Positions 38,701-47,059 of a stretch of 64,000 nt of DNA are shown one piece after another; within the stretch, counting starts at the first letter, position 1, and the number at the start of each line of letters is the position of its first letter. Made by a program: the position numbers and the translations under genes. The DNA is taken from assembly GCF_000307025.1 (NCBI RefSeq), contig NC_018584.1, forward strand, positions 1,984,001 through 2,048,000. The letters run 5' to 3'. The notes beneath the pieces are model-generated. The model was not told the origin of the DNA and made no database searches. It was given only the letters and a program-made list of their open reading frames with translations. This stretch comes from Listeria monocytogenes ATCC 19117. Its GTDB lineage: Bacteria > Bacillota > Bacilli > Lactobacillales > Listeriaceae.

Positions 38701-38766
38701 AAAAAAATAACGAACAAAGCACGTGCGGCATAACACTTGCCGATTAAACGTCTTTGCCCGTTATCT
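38701..38766 (-). terminator. Intercistronic terminator-like hairpin between resD and resE
   Basis: On the minus strand the outer stem AACGGGCAAAG / CTTTGTTCGTT encloses the inner CGGC/GCCG and is followed by a seven-T run. It lies after resD and before resE in the reading direction. Confidence 0.6.
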
Positions 38767-38778
38767 TAGTCTGGTTTA

Positions 38779-39495
38779 TTAATCTTCTGGAACTTCAAAT
38801 TTATATCCAAGACCCCAAACTGTTACAATCATTCTAGCGGCGTCTTCTGATACATCATGCAATTTTTCGCGAAGCCTTTTAACGTGTGTATCAATTGTTC
38901 GCAAATCGCCAAAGAATTCATAACGCCATACTTCTTTTAAAAGAGACTCGCGGTCGAATACTTTATCCGGAGATCTCGCTAAATAATAAAGCAAGTCATA
39001 TTCTTTCGGTGTCAAACCGATTTCTTTTCCGTCGACAATAACACGGTGAGCTTCGTTATCAATTTTCAAATGTGGGAAGGTAATAATGTCTCCCGGTGTT
39101 CCTCCTGCTGATTCTTCTGAGGATTGTTTGGCACGACGAAGAACAGCTTTCACGCGAAGCACAACTTCTCTTGGGCTAAATGGTTTTACGATGTAATCAT
39201 CTGCACCAACTTCAAAGCCTTGTACTCGGTTAGCTTCCTCTCCTTTTGCAGTCAACATGACAACAGGTGTGGATTTAAACTCTCTCAGTTCACGACAAAC
39301 TTCGATGCCATCTTTACCAGGCATCATTAAATCAAGTAGGATTACTTCATAATTATTGTTCAGCGCCATGCTTAATGCTTGATCACCATCACTAGCTTCT
39401 TCAATACGATAGTTTTCTCTTTCAAGATACATCTTAAGAAGGCGTCGTATCCGGTCCTCATCATCCACAACAAGCACTCTAACTTGTTCACTCAT
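38779..39495 (-). CDS. resD: Response regulator ResD
   Basis: OmpR-family transcription factor of 238 residues. The receiver domain has acidic residues D11 and D12, phospho-acceptor D55 in LLDLMMPG and K104 in YIVKPFS. The C-terminal winged-helix DNA-binding domain includes LTPKEYDLLYYLARSP and RTIDTHVKRLREKL. In Bacillus, resD follows resABC, the cytochrome c maturation genes. Here rluB is directly upstream and resABC is missing. Confidence 0.95.
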   Translation of the reverse strand: MSEQVRVLVVDDEDRIRRLLKMYLERENYRIEEASDGDQALSMALNNNYEVILLDLMMPGKDGIEVCRELREFKSTPVVMLTAKGEEANRVQGFEVGADDYIVKPFSPREVVLRVKAVLRRAKQSSEESAGGTPGDIITFPHLKIDNEAHRVIVDGKEIGLTPKEYDLLYYLARSPDKVFDRESLLKEVWRYEFFGDLRTIDTHVKRLREKLHDVSEDAARMIVTVWGLGYKFEVPED

Positions 39496-39677
39496 AAGTA
39501 CTCATCCCCTAACTCTCATTTACATAAAACGATCATTTACATTCAATCAGATAAATGGAATCTTCCGTACCCACATACGAAAAAACCATACAATTGCCTA
39601 TACCAAATTTCCTACGATTTAAATTATACATGTTTTTCACAAAACACGCTATTAGAAAGTATATTTTGTATGAAAAG

Positions 39678-40412
39678 TTACTTTTTATTTTTACCAAATC
39701 TTGCTTCTGTTTTTAATTGTTTTACTTCATGATGTGATAATTCTCTACGCTCACCTGCGTTTAAACCGCGTAAATTCAAGAACGAGTATTCTTCCCTTGA
39801 TAATTTTTGCACTTCAAAACCAACAGCCTCAAACATTTTACGGACTTGACGATTTCTACCTTCATGAATCGTGATTTCTACAATAGCTTTATCTTTCGTT
39901 TTATCAGAAGAACGTACTTTTACTTTTGCTGGGGCTGTTTTGCGACCATCAATCACCACACCACGTTCTAACTGACGAATCACTTCACGTTCAGGAATAC
40001 CTTTGATTCGTGCGATATATGTTTTGGAAACTTCATTTTTCGGATGCATTAGTAAGTTAGCGAAATCCCCATCATTGGTCATTAATAATAAACCAGATGT
40101 ATCATAATCAAGTCGCCCTACTGGGTATAATCTTTCAGGAATATCTGCAAAATAATCCGCTACAGTTGTACGACCTTTATCATCTGTTACAGCCGAAACC
40201 GTTCCTCTTGGCTTATAAAAAAGGAAATAGCGATGTTCTTCTTTTGTTAGTTGAATTCCCTCAACTTCAATTCGCTCCGTACCACTAACTTTCACACCTA
40301 ATTCTGTGACTACTTTCCCGTTCACTGTTACTTTACCTTCTTGAATAAGCTTTTCTGCTTTTCTTCTTGAAGTAATACCTGCATTTGCAATCACTTTTTG
40401 TAAACGTTCCAT
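39678..40412 (-). CDS. rluB: 23S rRNA pseudouridine synthase RluB
   Basis: Protein of 244 residues. An N-terminal S4 RNA-binding domain covers residues 1-60. The catalytic domain holds GRLDYDTSGLLL with active-site aspartate D102. It isomerises a uridine in helix 89 of 23S rRNA, by family knowledge. It lies two bases after scpB, so the order scpA-scpB-rluB forms one operon. Confidence 0.92.
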   Translation of the reverse strand: MERLQKVIANAGITSRRKAEKLIQEGKVTVNGKVVTELGVKVSGTERIEVEGIQLTKEEHRYFLFYKPRGTVSAVTDDKGRTTVADYFADIPERLYPVGRLDYDTSGLLLMTNDGDFANLLMHPKNEVSKTYIARIKGIPEREVIRQLERGVVIDGRKTAPAKVKVRSSDKTKDKAIVEITIHEGRNRQVRKMFEAVGFEVQKLSREEYSFLNLRGLNAGERRELSHHEVKQLKTEARFGKNKK

Positions 40413-40414
40413 TC

Positions 40415-41011
40415 TTATTCCTCCTCCTGTTCTTTACTTTGGTTAAACCGGTCAAAAAACAGGTCCATTTCATTCTGATCTGGTTCATCTGTCGCTGGAT
40501 CAGCAAGTTTTGGTAAATCCTCTAGAGAATTAAGTCCAAAAGCATCTAAAAACTCACTTGTAGTAACGTAAAGTTTTGCTCGTCCAGCTCCGTCGACACG
40601 ACCTTTATCCGTTACAAGTCCTTTGGCTACTAAAGTTCGAATCGGTCCATCTGTTTGAACGCCGCGAACCTCGTCTACTTCCATTCTTGTAACTGGTTGG
40701 CGGTAAGCAATAATTGCTAATGTCTCTAATGATGCTTGCGATAAAACGGTGTTGCTTGGAACATCGACTAATTTACGTAAAAATTCTGCATGCGCTTTTT
40801 TCGTAGCTAATTGAAATGTTCCAGCAAGCTCCAAAAGAATTAAACCTCTGTCAGCACTTCCGTTGTATCGATCACTTAAAAGTTCTAGTAAATTGAGTGC
40901 TTCAATGTGCGTAATTTCCATGACTTCAGTTAATTGTTCCGTTGAAAGCCCCGCATCTCCCGCCGCAAAAAGCAAACTCTCTAATACGCCTAATTGTTCT
41001 TCTCTGTTCAC
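40415..41011 (-). CDS. scpB: Segregation and condensation protein B
   Basis: Winged-helix subunit of the SMC-ScpA-ScpB condensin complex that organises and separates the chromosome. The protein has 198 residues. LETLAIIAYRQPVTR, near residues 95-110, is the ScpB signature. The C-terminal tail is acidic. It overlaps scpA by 4 bp. Confidence 0.95.
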   Translation of the reverse strand: MNREEQLGVLESLLFAAGDAGLSTEQLTEVMEITHIEALNLLELLSDRYNGSADRGLILLELAGTFQLATKKAHAEFLRKLVDVPSNTVLSQASLETLAIIAYRQPVTRMEVDEVRGVQTDGPIRTLVAKGLVTDKGRVDGAGRAKLYVTTSEFLDAFGLNSLEDLPKLADPATDEPDQNEMDLFFDRFNQSKEQEEE

Positions 41012-41757
41012 GATATTTCTTCCCCTTTACCTTGCACATATAAATCCGCAAAACTTTCCGCTTGTTCTACTTCGACCAATTTTCGCTTCATTAATTCTAA
41101 CAAAGCCAAAAACGTAACGACAAGTTGCTCTTTCGTTTGTTCTTCAAATAACTCGTCAAATCGCAAGCGATGATTGACTTGTAAATTTAATTTTTCTAAA
41201 ACAGAATCCATTCTTTGATCAATGGAGATTTCTTGTGTTGTAATTCTTGTATGGAGAGGTTTATTTAACTTTTTCCGACGTAGCATTTTGTTAAAAGCAC
41301 TTAGCATATCGTTTAATGATACGTCCAGTTCTGCCACCTTAGTACCATCATCATATTCTGCTAAATCCATTGGAGGTTTACTGAAATAAAAGCTCCGTTC
41401 CGCCTCTTTTTCTTTTAATTCTTTTGCGGCTTCTTTGAATCGTTTGTATTCCATTAGTTTTTCGACTAAAGCATCACGAGGATCCTCTTCCTCTTCTAGT
41501 GTATCATAATCGATTTCCAGTTCTTGCTTTGGAAGTAGCATCTTACTTTTAATTGCTAGTAAAGTTGCTGCCATCACTAAATATTCACTCGCGACATCTA
41601 ATTCCATTTCTTGCATTGTATGAACAAATTCCATGTATTGGTCCGTAATTTCAGCCATAGGGATGTCATAAATATCGACTTCTAGTTGTCCAATTAAATG
41701 AAGAAGTAAGTCAAGCGGTCCTTCAAACGCGTCCACTTTAAAATTCATTTCTACCAT
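41008..41757 (-). CDS. scpA: Segregation and condensation protein A
   Basis: Kleisin subunit that bridges the SMC heads. The protein has 249 residues. The kleisin N-terminal motif is FEGPLDLLLHLI, followed by MAATLLAIKSKMLLP. The C-terminal winged helix covers about 185-245. The start at 41757 (MVEMNF) is used; an ATG three codons later is possible. It starts 15 bp after lysA. Confidence 0.95.
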   Translation of the reverse strand: MVEMNFKVDAFEGPLDLLLHLIGQLEVDIYDIPMAEITDQYMEFVHTMQEMELDVASEYLVMAATLLAIKSKMLLPKQELEIDYDTLEEEEDPRDALVEKLMEYKRFKEAAKELKEKEAERSFYFSKPPMDLAEYDDGTKVAELDVSLNDMLSAFNKMLRRKKLNKPLHTRITTQEISIDQRMDSVLEKLNLQVNHRLRFDELFEEQTKEQLVVTFLALLELMKRKLVEVEQAESFADLYVQGKGEEIS

Positions 41758-41772
41758 ATCTGTCCCGCCCTA

Positions 41773-43083
41773 CTATAATGAAAGATCATTTTGCACTAAA
41801 TTTTCATATGTTTCGCGGGCAACGATTAATTTATCGACTCCGTTTTCCACAAAAACAACTGGTGGTCTTGGGATACGGTTATAATTACTTGCCATCGCAT
41901 AACCATAGGCTCCAGTACAAAATACCGCCAAAACTTCACCGGCGTTTGATTTCGGTAGTGGTAAGTCCCATATTAACATATCACCAGACTCACAGCATTT
42001 TCCTGCGATAGCCACTGTTTCTTCTGCGACTTTCTCTGGGTTTGCCGCAAGAACAGCATCGTAATGCGCATCATATAACGCTGGACGGATATTATCAGAC
42101 ATGCCGCCGTCAACTGCGATATAATTCCGAATTCCCGGAACTTCTTTACGCGATCCAACTTTATAAAGTGTTGTACCTGCTTCACCAACAAGGGAACGAC
42201 CTGGCTCAATCCAAATTTCTGGAATATCAATATCGTTATTATTAGCCACATCCCGCACTTCATCCATAATTTGGCGCACATATTCGCTAGGTTCAAGAGG
42301 TTCATCTTCTGCCGTATAACGGACACCGAAACCGCCACCAAGATTAAGTACTTTGGAATCAAATCCCAGCGTTTGGTGCCATTCAACTAATTTATCCATA
42401 ATACGACGAGCCGCTAATTTAAAACCCGTTGTTTCAAAAATTTGCGACCCAATATGACAGTGTAGGCCAATTAAATCAAAGGACGCACTTGCATGAAGCA
42501 CTTGTTTAATCGCTTTTTCAGCTTGTCCATTTGTAAGTCCAAATCCAAATTTCGAATCATCTTGGCCTGTTAAAATATAGTCATGTGTATGAGCTTCTAT
42601 CCCCGGTGTCACGCGAATTAAAACCGATGCCTTTTCATTTCGTTCTATTAATATATCTTCTAATAAACTAATTTCATAATAATTATCGATAACAAAACAA
42701 CCGATGCCATAGTCAAGCGCCATATGTATTTCTTCTGCACTTTTATTATTTCCGTGAAAATGAATTCTCTCAGGAGGAAAATTTGCTTTAATTGCTGTAT
42801 AAAGTTCTCCGCCTGAAACAACATCTAGTGATAAACCTTCTTCGGCCATCAGCTGATAAATCGCTACTGCAGAAAATGCTTTGCTCGCATAAGCCACTTG
42901 TGCTTTTACGCCTAGTTCCTCGAATGTTTTCTTAAATCCTCTTGCTCGGTCACGGATTAGCGCTACATCATAAACGTAAAGTGGCGTACCATATTTTTCA
43001 GTAAGCTTTAAAGTGTCCACCCCTCCAATTTCGAGATGTCCTTCTGCATTTACATTCATTGTTCCAAGCCGTTCAAACGTCAC
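41773..43083 (-). CDS. lysA: Diaminopimelate decarboxylase
   Basis: PLP enzyme of 436 residues that makes lysine from meso-diaminopimelate. The PLP lysine is K68 in YASKAFS. HCHIGSQI, GGGFGVRY, EPGRSLVG and CESGDML are the remaining active-site motifs. The start is GTG 43083, with AAAGGTGGG six bases upstream; this matches the N-terminal layout GT.N..GHLEIGGVD of homologues. No lysine riboswitch is visible upstream. It probably heads lysA-scpA-scpB-rluB. Confidence 0.93.
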   Translation of the reverse strand: MTFERLGTMNVNAEGHLEIGGVDTLKLTEKYGTPLYVYDVALIRDRARGFKKTFEELGVKAQVAYASKAFSAVAIYQLMAEEGLSLDVVSGGELYTAIKANFPPERIHFHGNNKSAEEIHMALDYGIGCFVIDNYYEISLLEDILIERNEKASVLIRVTPGIEAHTHDYILTGQDDSKFGFGLTNGQAEKAIKQVLHASASFDLIGLHCHIGSQIFETTGFKLAARRIMDKLVEWHQTLGFDSKVLNLGGGFGVRYTAEDEPLEPSEYVRQIMDEVRDVANNNDIDIPEIWIEPGRSLVGEAGTTLYKVGSRKEVPGIRNYIAVDGGMSDNIRPALYDAHYDAVLAANPEKVAEETVAIAGKCCESGDMLIWDLPLPKSNAGEVLAVFCTGAYGYAMASNYNRIPRPPVVFVENGVDKLIVARETYENLVQNDLSL

Positions 43084-43185
43084 GCCAATCCCACCTTTAC
43101 ATTATAGATTTTTAAAAGTTCTTTTATATAGTAGCACACTAAGAAGCCGAGCGACAATAACTATCTGAAAATATTATCAAATACG

Positions 43186-43246
43186 TAAAAAACTCAGCCC
43201 AAATCTATTATCTCCTTGCTTCAGAAAATAACAAATTTGGACTGAG
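43186..43246 (-). terminator. Terminator after pnp
   Basis: On the minus strand CTCAGTCCAAATTTGTTAT pairs with ATAATAGATTTGGGCTGAG, followed by six T. Confidence 0.88.
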
Positions 43247-43263
43247 ATTAGCTACCAATTATT

Positions 43264-44082
43264 TTAAGAAATTTTAGCAACAATAGCTTTTACATATTGT
43301 AAAAACGTGCTACGAACTTGATCTGTTGTTTCAATAACTTCCGTATGAGAAAGTGGTTGATCCAGAATTCCGGCTGCCATATTGGTAATACAAGAAATAC
43401 CTAGCACTCGTAATCCAGCATGGTTCGCAATGATTACTTCCGGTACAGTGGACATCCCAACTGCATCTGCACCAAGTGTGCGCATCATTTGAATTTCAGC
43501 AGGTGTTTCGTAAGTTGGACCGCTAAATCCAGCATAAACACCTTCACGGATAGTCAAATTAAGTTCTTGAGCAATAAGTCTAGCATCCACACGTAGAGCT
43601 AAATTATACGCCTCGGACATATCTGGGAAACGCGGTCCAAAATGCTCATCATTTGGTCCAATAAGCGGGTTCGTTCCAGTAAAGTTAATGTGATCAGAAA
43701 TCAACATTAAGTCTCCAGCAGAATATAATTCATTTACGCCACCTGCCGCATTCGTCACAACAAGCACTTCTACACCAAGCTCTTTCATCACACGAACTGG
43801 GAAAGTAACATCTTGCATTGAATAGCCTTCATAAAAGTGGAAACGTCCTTGCATTGCAACAACTTCTTTATTTTCCAACTCACCAAAAACAAATTGGCCA
43901 GCATGTCCTTCTACTGTCGAAACAGGAAAATGTGGGATTTCGCTATAAGAAAGTTTTGTCGGATTGTTTACTTCATCCGCAAGCACACCTAAACCTGAAC
44001 CAAGAATCAAACCAATTTTTGGTGTACCATTGTAACTTTCTCTAATTTTCACAACTGCTTCATTTACTTTTTCTAAACTCAT
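43264..44082 (-). CDS. pnp: Purine nucleoside phosphorylase (trimeric class)
   Basis: Phosphorolyses guanosine and inosine to base and ribose 1-phosphate. The protein has 272 residues. GSGLGVLADEV at the N-terminus is the phosphate site, GRFHFYEGY follows, and VTNAAGGVN lies near the purine site. It belongs to the mammalian-type class, called PunA or PupG elsewhere, and must not be confused with polynucleotide phosphorylase. It lies 18 bp after deoB in a nucleoside-salvage operon. Confidence 0.93.
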   Translation of the reverse strand: MSLEKVNEAVVKIRESYNGTPKIGLILGSGLGVLADEVNNPTKLSYSEIPHFPVSTVEGHAGQFVFGELENKEVVAMQGRFHFYEGYSMQDVTFPVRVMKELGVEVLVVTNAAGGVNELYSAGDLMLISDHINFTGTNPLIGPNDEHFGPRFPDMSEAYNLALRVDARLIAQELNLTIREGVYAGFSGPTYETPAEIQMMRTLGADAVGMSTVPEVIIANHAGLRVLGISCITNMAAGILDQPLSHTEVIETTDQVRSTFLQYVKAIVAKIS

Positions 44083-44100
44083 TTTTGTTCCTCCCTTTTC

Positions 44101-45285
44101 CTATTTCAAGTCTTTTAAGAAACTTGTTCCATATTCAGGCATTTTCACTTCAAAATTATCCGCAACTGTTGCGCCGAGATCGGCAAATGTTTTGCGTAAT
44201 TCTAATTCTGAACCACCATTTTTGAAGCGTGGTGAGTATACAAGTAATGGTACAAACTCACGTGTGTGGTCTGTGCCAGAGTATGTTGGGTCATTTCCGT
44301 GATCAGCTGTAATAATTAATAGATCATCATCTGTTAGTTTTTCCATTACTTCTACTAAACGACCGTCAAAATCAACGAGCGCATCTGCATAACCTTGTGG
44401 ATCACGACGATGTCCGAAGAGTGCATCAAAGTCTACTAAATTCAAGAAACTCATACCGTTAAAATCTTTATCTAACACAGCGATAAATTGATCCATTCCG
44501 TCCATATTTGATTTCGTACGGATAGATTCCGTAACACCTTCACCATCAAAAATATCAGAAATTTTACCAATGGCAATCACGTCTTTACCGCCATCTTTTA
44601 AAGCATCCATTACAGTTGGTTTAAATGGTTTTAGCGCATAGTCATGGCGATTTGGCGTTCTAACAAACGCACCTGGTTCGCCGACAAATGGACGAGCGAT
44701 AATACGACCAAGCATGTACGGGTCATCTAGTGTAATTTTACGGCAGAATTCACAGATTTCATATAATTCTTCCAAAGGTACGACATCTTCATGTGCTGCA
44801 ATTTGTAAAACTGAGTCAGCTGATGTGTAAACAATAAGCGCACCTGTTTTCACATGCTCTTCTCCAAGTTCAGCCATAATTTCTGTTCCGCTCGCTGGTT
44901 TATTTCCAATTACTTTACGTCCTGTTTTTTCTTCAATTTGGTTGATTAAATCATCCGGAAATCCATCTGGGAATACGCGGAAAGGCGTGTCAATGTATAG
45001 GCCCATGATTTCCCAGTGACCCGTCATTGTATCTTTACCGTTCGAAGCTTCTTGCATTTTTGTATAGTAAGCAAGTGGTTTTTCTGCTTTTTTAATTCCG
45101 TCTATTTCTCGAATATTCGATAGACCTAATTTGCCCATTTCAGGCATTTTTAGTCCGCCGACGTGTTTGGCAATATGTCCAAATGTATCTACATCAAAAT
45201 CACCAAATTTAGCAGCATCTGGTGCTTCTCCAATACCAACTGAATCCATTACAACTACATGTACTCGTTTAAATTTATCTGGCAT
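44101..45285 (-). CDS. deoB: Phosphopentomutase
   Basis: Interconverts ribose (or deoxyribose) 1- and 5-phosphates, passing the product of Pnp into the pentose pathway. The protein has 394 residues. It is an alkaline-phosphatase-fold metalloenzyme: [14 protein letters not shown] at the N-terminus carries a metal-binding aspartate, TMTGHWE the catalytic threonine, and TADHGND and TDHTRE further metal ligands. Also called drm. Confidence 0.95.
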   Translation of the reverse strand: MPDKFKRVHVVVMDSVGIGEAPDAAKFGDFDVDTFGHIAKHVGGLKMPEMGKLGLSNIREIDGIKKAEKPLAYYTKMQEASNGKDTMTGHWEIMGLYIDTPFRVFPDGFPDDLINQIEEKTGRKVIGNKPASGTEIMAELGEEHVKTGALIVYTSADSVLQIAAHEDVVPLEELYEICEFCRKITLDDPYMLGRIIARPFVGEPGAFVRTPNRHDYALKPFKPTVMDALKDGGKDVIAIGKISDIFDGEGVTESIRTKSNMDGMDQFIAVLDKDFNGMSFLNLVDFDALFGHRRDPQGYADALVDFDGRLVEVMEKLTDDDLLIITADHGNDPTYSGTDHTREFVPLLVYSPRFKNGGSELELRKTFADLGATVADNFEVKMPEYGTSFLKDLK

Positions 45286-45313
45286 ATTTACTCATCCTTT
45301 TCAACTATATTTT

Positions 45314-46207
45314 TTAAGCGCGCGGGTGGAATTGTTTGTAGACATCTTTCAACCGCAGCTTTGTTACGTGTGTATAAATTTGTGTAGTGGAGATATCGGC
45401 GTGACCAAGGAGTTCTTGAACCGACCTTAAATCAGCCCCATTTTCAAGTAAATGAGTGGCAAATGAATGACGCAAGGTGTGCGGTGTAATCGGCTTTTCA
45501 ATGCCTGATTCTTTCGCAATACCTTTTAAAATTTTCCAGAAACCTTGTCTTGTGAGTCCTTGGCCGTGATGATTTAAAAACACAAAATCATTTCGGTATT
45601 TCGGTCTACGAAGTTTTGGTCTCGCTTCCTCTAAATACTTCTCTAACACAGTTGTTGCCGTTTTTCCAAGCGGGATAATTCTTTCTTTATCTCCTTTACC
45701 AATCGTTTGAATAAAACCCATATGAAGATGTAAATCGTCCATTTTCAGGCTGACAAGTTCCGTTACACGAAGCCCTGTCGCATATAAAATTTCCATCATT
45801 GCTTGGTCCCTTAATCCAAGTGGTGTACTCGTATCAGAGGAACTAAGTAACTTCTCGACATCATCAAGGTTCAAAACTTTTGGTAATCCCTGGGCTTGTT
45901 TCGGCGTTTCAATTTGAATCATTGGGTCATGTGACATTTTCCCATCGTGCATTAAATAATGAAAGAAAGATCGCAGTGAAGCAATATAGCGCGCCACACT
46001 TCTTGCTGATTTCCCTTCTTGTCTTGCAAATGCCATAAAACCAACTATATCGCTTCGTTCAAGTGTATTCGGATCTGTTAATCCCTTCGCTACATCCATA
46101 TAAGAAACAAAATAGCGTAAATCTCGTTCATAAGCTTTGATTGTATTCGCGGATAAACCTCTCTCTACAATTAAAAAATGTAAAAAATCTTCTATTAAAT
46201 CATTCAT
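45314..46207 (-). CDS. xerD: Site-specific tyrosine recombinase XerD
   Basis: Resolves chromosome dimers at dif with XerC. The protein has 297 residues. The full catalytic set is present: R147, K171, H243, R246, H269 and nucleophile Y278. An N-terminal SAM-like core-binding domain covers 1-85. ATG 46207 has GGAGG eight bases upstream; the extension to 46222 has none. It sits between fur and deoB as in Bacillus (ripX), so it is the housekeeping recombinase, not a mobile-element integrase. Confidence 0.94.
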   Translation of the reverse strand: MNDLIEDFLHFLIVERGLSANTIKAYERDLRYFVSYMDVAKGLTDPNTLERSDIVGFMAFARQEGKSARSVARYIASLRSFFHYLMHDGKMSHDPMIQIETPKQAQGLPKVLNLDDVEKLLSSSDTSTPLGLRDQAMMEILYATGLRVTELVSLKMDDLHLHMGFIQTIGKGDKERIIPLGKTATTVLEKYLEEARPKLRRPKYRNDFVFLNHHGQGLTRQGFWKILKGIAKESGIEKPITPHTLRHSFATHLLENGADLRSVQELLGHADISTTQIYTHVTKLRLKDVYKQFHPRA

Positions 46208-46322
46208 AAGCGTTTCCTCCACAAATCCTATTCTACCATGTTACACTCCCACTGAAAACGTTTAATTAATAGAAAAAGACTTATAATACTTTTCGCGCAA
46301 TTCAGTCCATCTTTTTTAATCA

Positions 46323-46354
46323 TAAAAAAAGTTTGAGATAAATTATCCCAAACT
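46323..46354 (-). terminator. Terminator after fur
   Basis: On the minus strand AGTTTGGGAT-AATTT-ATCTCAAACT is followed by six T. Confidence 0.82.
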
Positions 46355-46360
46355 CTTGTA

Positions 46361-46813
46361 TTATTCTTTTTTAGATTTTTGTCTGCAATCTGCGCAAATC
46401 CCTTGGAAAGTCAGTCGATGGTCTTTAACAAGAAAATTCCACTTCGATTCGACGATTTTCTCCACATCTTCTAATAAATCTTCTTGAATTTCTTCTACAG
46501 AACCACACTCTAAACATACTAAATGATGATGGAAATGTTTGGCGCCTTCTTGTCTCAAGTCATACCGAGAAACACCGTCACCAAAATTAATTTTATCAAC
46601 CACGCGTAATTCGGTTAAAAGTTCCAACGTTCTATAAACGGTTGCAAGGCCAGTGTCAGGTGCAATATCTTTCACACGCAAGAAAACTTCCTCGGCACTT
46701 AAATGATCTTTTTCATTTTCCAGTAAAACGCGAACAGTAGCTTCTCGCTGTGGGGTTAATTTATAACTAGCATCATGAAGTTGTGCTTTAATGCGTCCAA
46801 TACGACCTTCCAT
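46361..46813 (-). CDS. fur: Ferric uptake regulator Fur
   Basis: Iron-responsive repressor of 150 residues. The winged helix includes TGLATVYRTLELL. The regulatory metal site is HFHHHLVC (93-100). The structural zinc site is C100, C103, C140 and C143. ATG 46813 has GGGAGG eight bases upstream. A perfect PerR-type box overlaps its likely promoter. The neighbouring fhu genes carry Fur-type boxes, which supports Fur over PerR or Zur as identity. Confidence 0.93.
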   Translation of the reverse strand: MEGRIGRIKAQLHDASYKLTPQREATVRVLLENEKDHLSAEEVFLRVKDIAPDTGLATVYRTLELLTELRVVDKINFGDGVSRYDLRQEGAKHFHHHLVCLECGSVEEIQEDLLEDVEKIVESKWNFLVKDHRLTFQGICADCRQKSKKE

Positions 46814-46886
46814 TATGGTTCCTCCCTTGGTTGCTACAACAAGTTGTCTTTCTAAATTATCATCATTATCATTTAACAATAAATAC

Positions 46887-46915
46887 AGCTTATAATAATT
46901 ATAAATAAAATGCAA
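46887..46915 (-). promoter_or_regulatory. Likely fur promoter
   Basis: On the minus strand TTGCAT and TAAGCT are 17 bp apart. The PerR-type box covers the spacer and part of the -10. Confidence 0.45.
46890..46904. promoter_or_regulatory. PerR box upstream of fur
   Basis: TTATAATAATTATAA, a 15-bp perfect palindrome identical to the PerR consensus TTATAATNATTATAA. PerR control of fur is known in Bacillus. Confidence 0.75.
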
Positions 46916-46959
46916 GTTAGGAATTCACTTTTTTCAGTAAAAATGGCACGTAGTCAATT

Positions 46960-47000
46960 CCTATTGCTTATGTTTACTAAGATATCATAAAAGCAATAGG
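46960..47000. repeat. Inverted repeat between fur and fhuG
   Basis: CCTATTGCTTAT and ATAAAAGCAATAGG are inverted around a 15-nt loop. There is no T run on either side, so it is not a standard terminator. Confidence 0.6.
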
Positions 47001-47008
47001 CTGTCTAC

Positions 47009-47059
47009 AATGATTATCAATTACTAATTAATTTCTCGTTATCAATAATAATTATTATT
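47009..47059. promoter_or_regulatory. Fur-like half site and 16-bp A/T palindrome after fhuG
   Basis: A Fur-like half site reading TGATAATCATT on the minus strand lies at about 47009-47022. The perfect palindrome AATAATAATTATTATT lies at 47044-47059 and overlaps the fhuG stop codon. Confidence 0.35.

Noticed and set aside
41973-42386. 137-residue minus-strand frame inside lysA
   Set aside because: Out-of-frame overlap with a full-length lysA; no homology seen.
43084-43263. Lysine riboswitch upstream of lysA
   Set aside because: The gap is only 180 bp and is filled largely by the pnp terminator; no L-box core is visible.
45314-46207. Tyrosine recombinase as a sign of a mobile element
   Set aside because: Full match to housekeeping XerD in its conserved place beside fur and deoB; no attachment site repeats or phage genes nearby.
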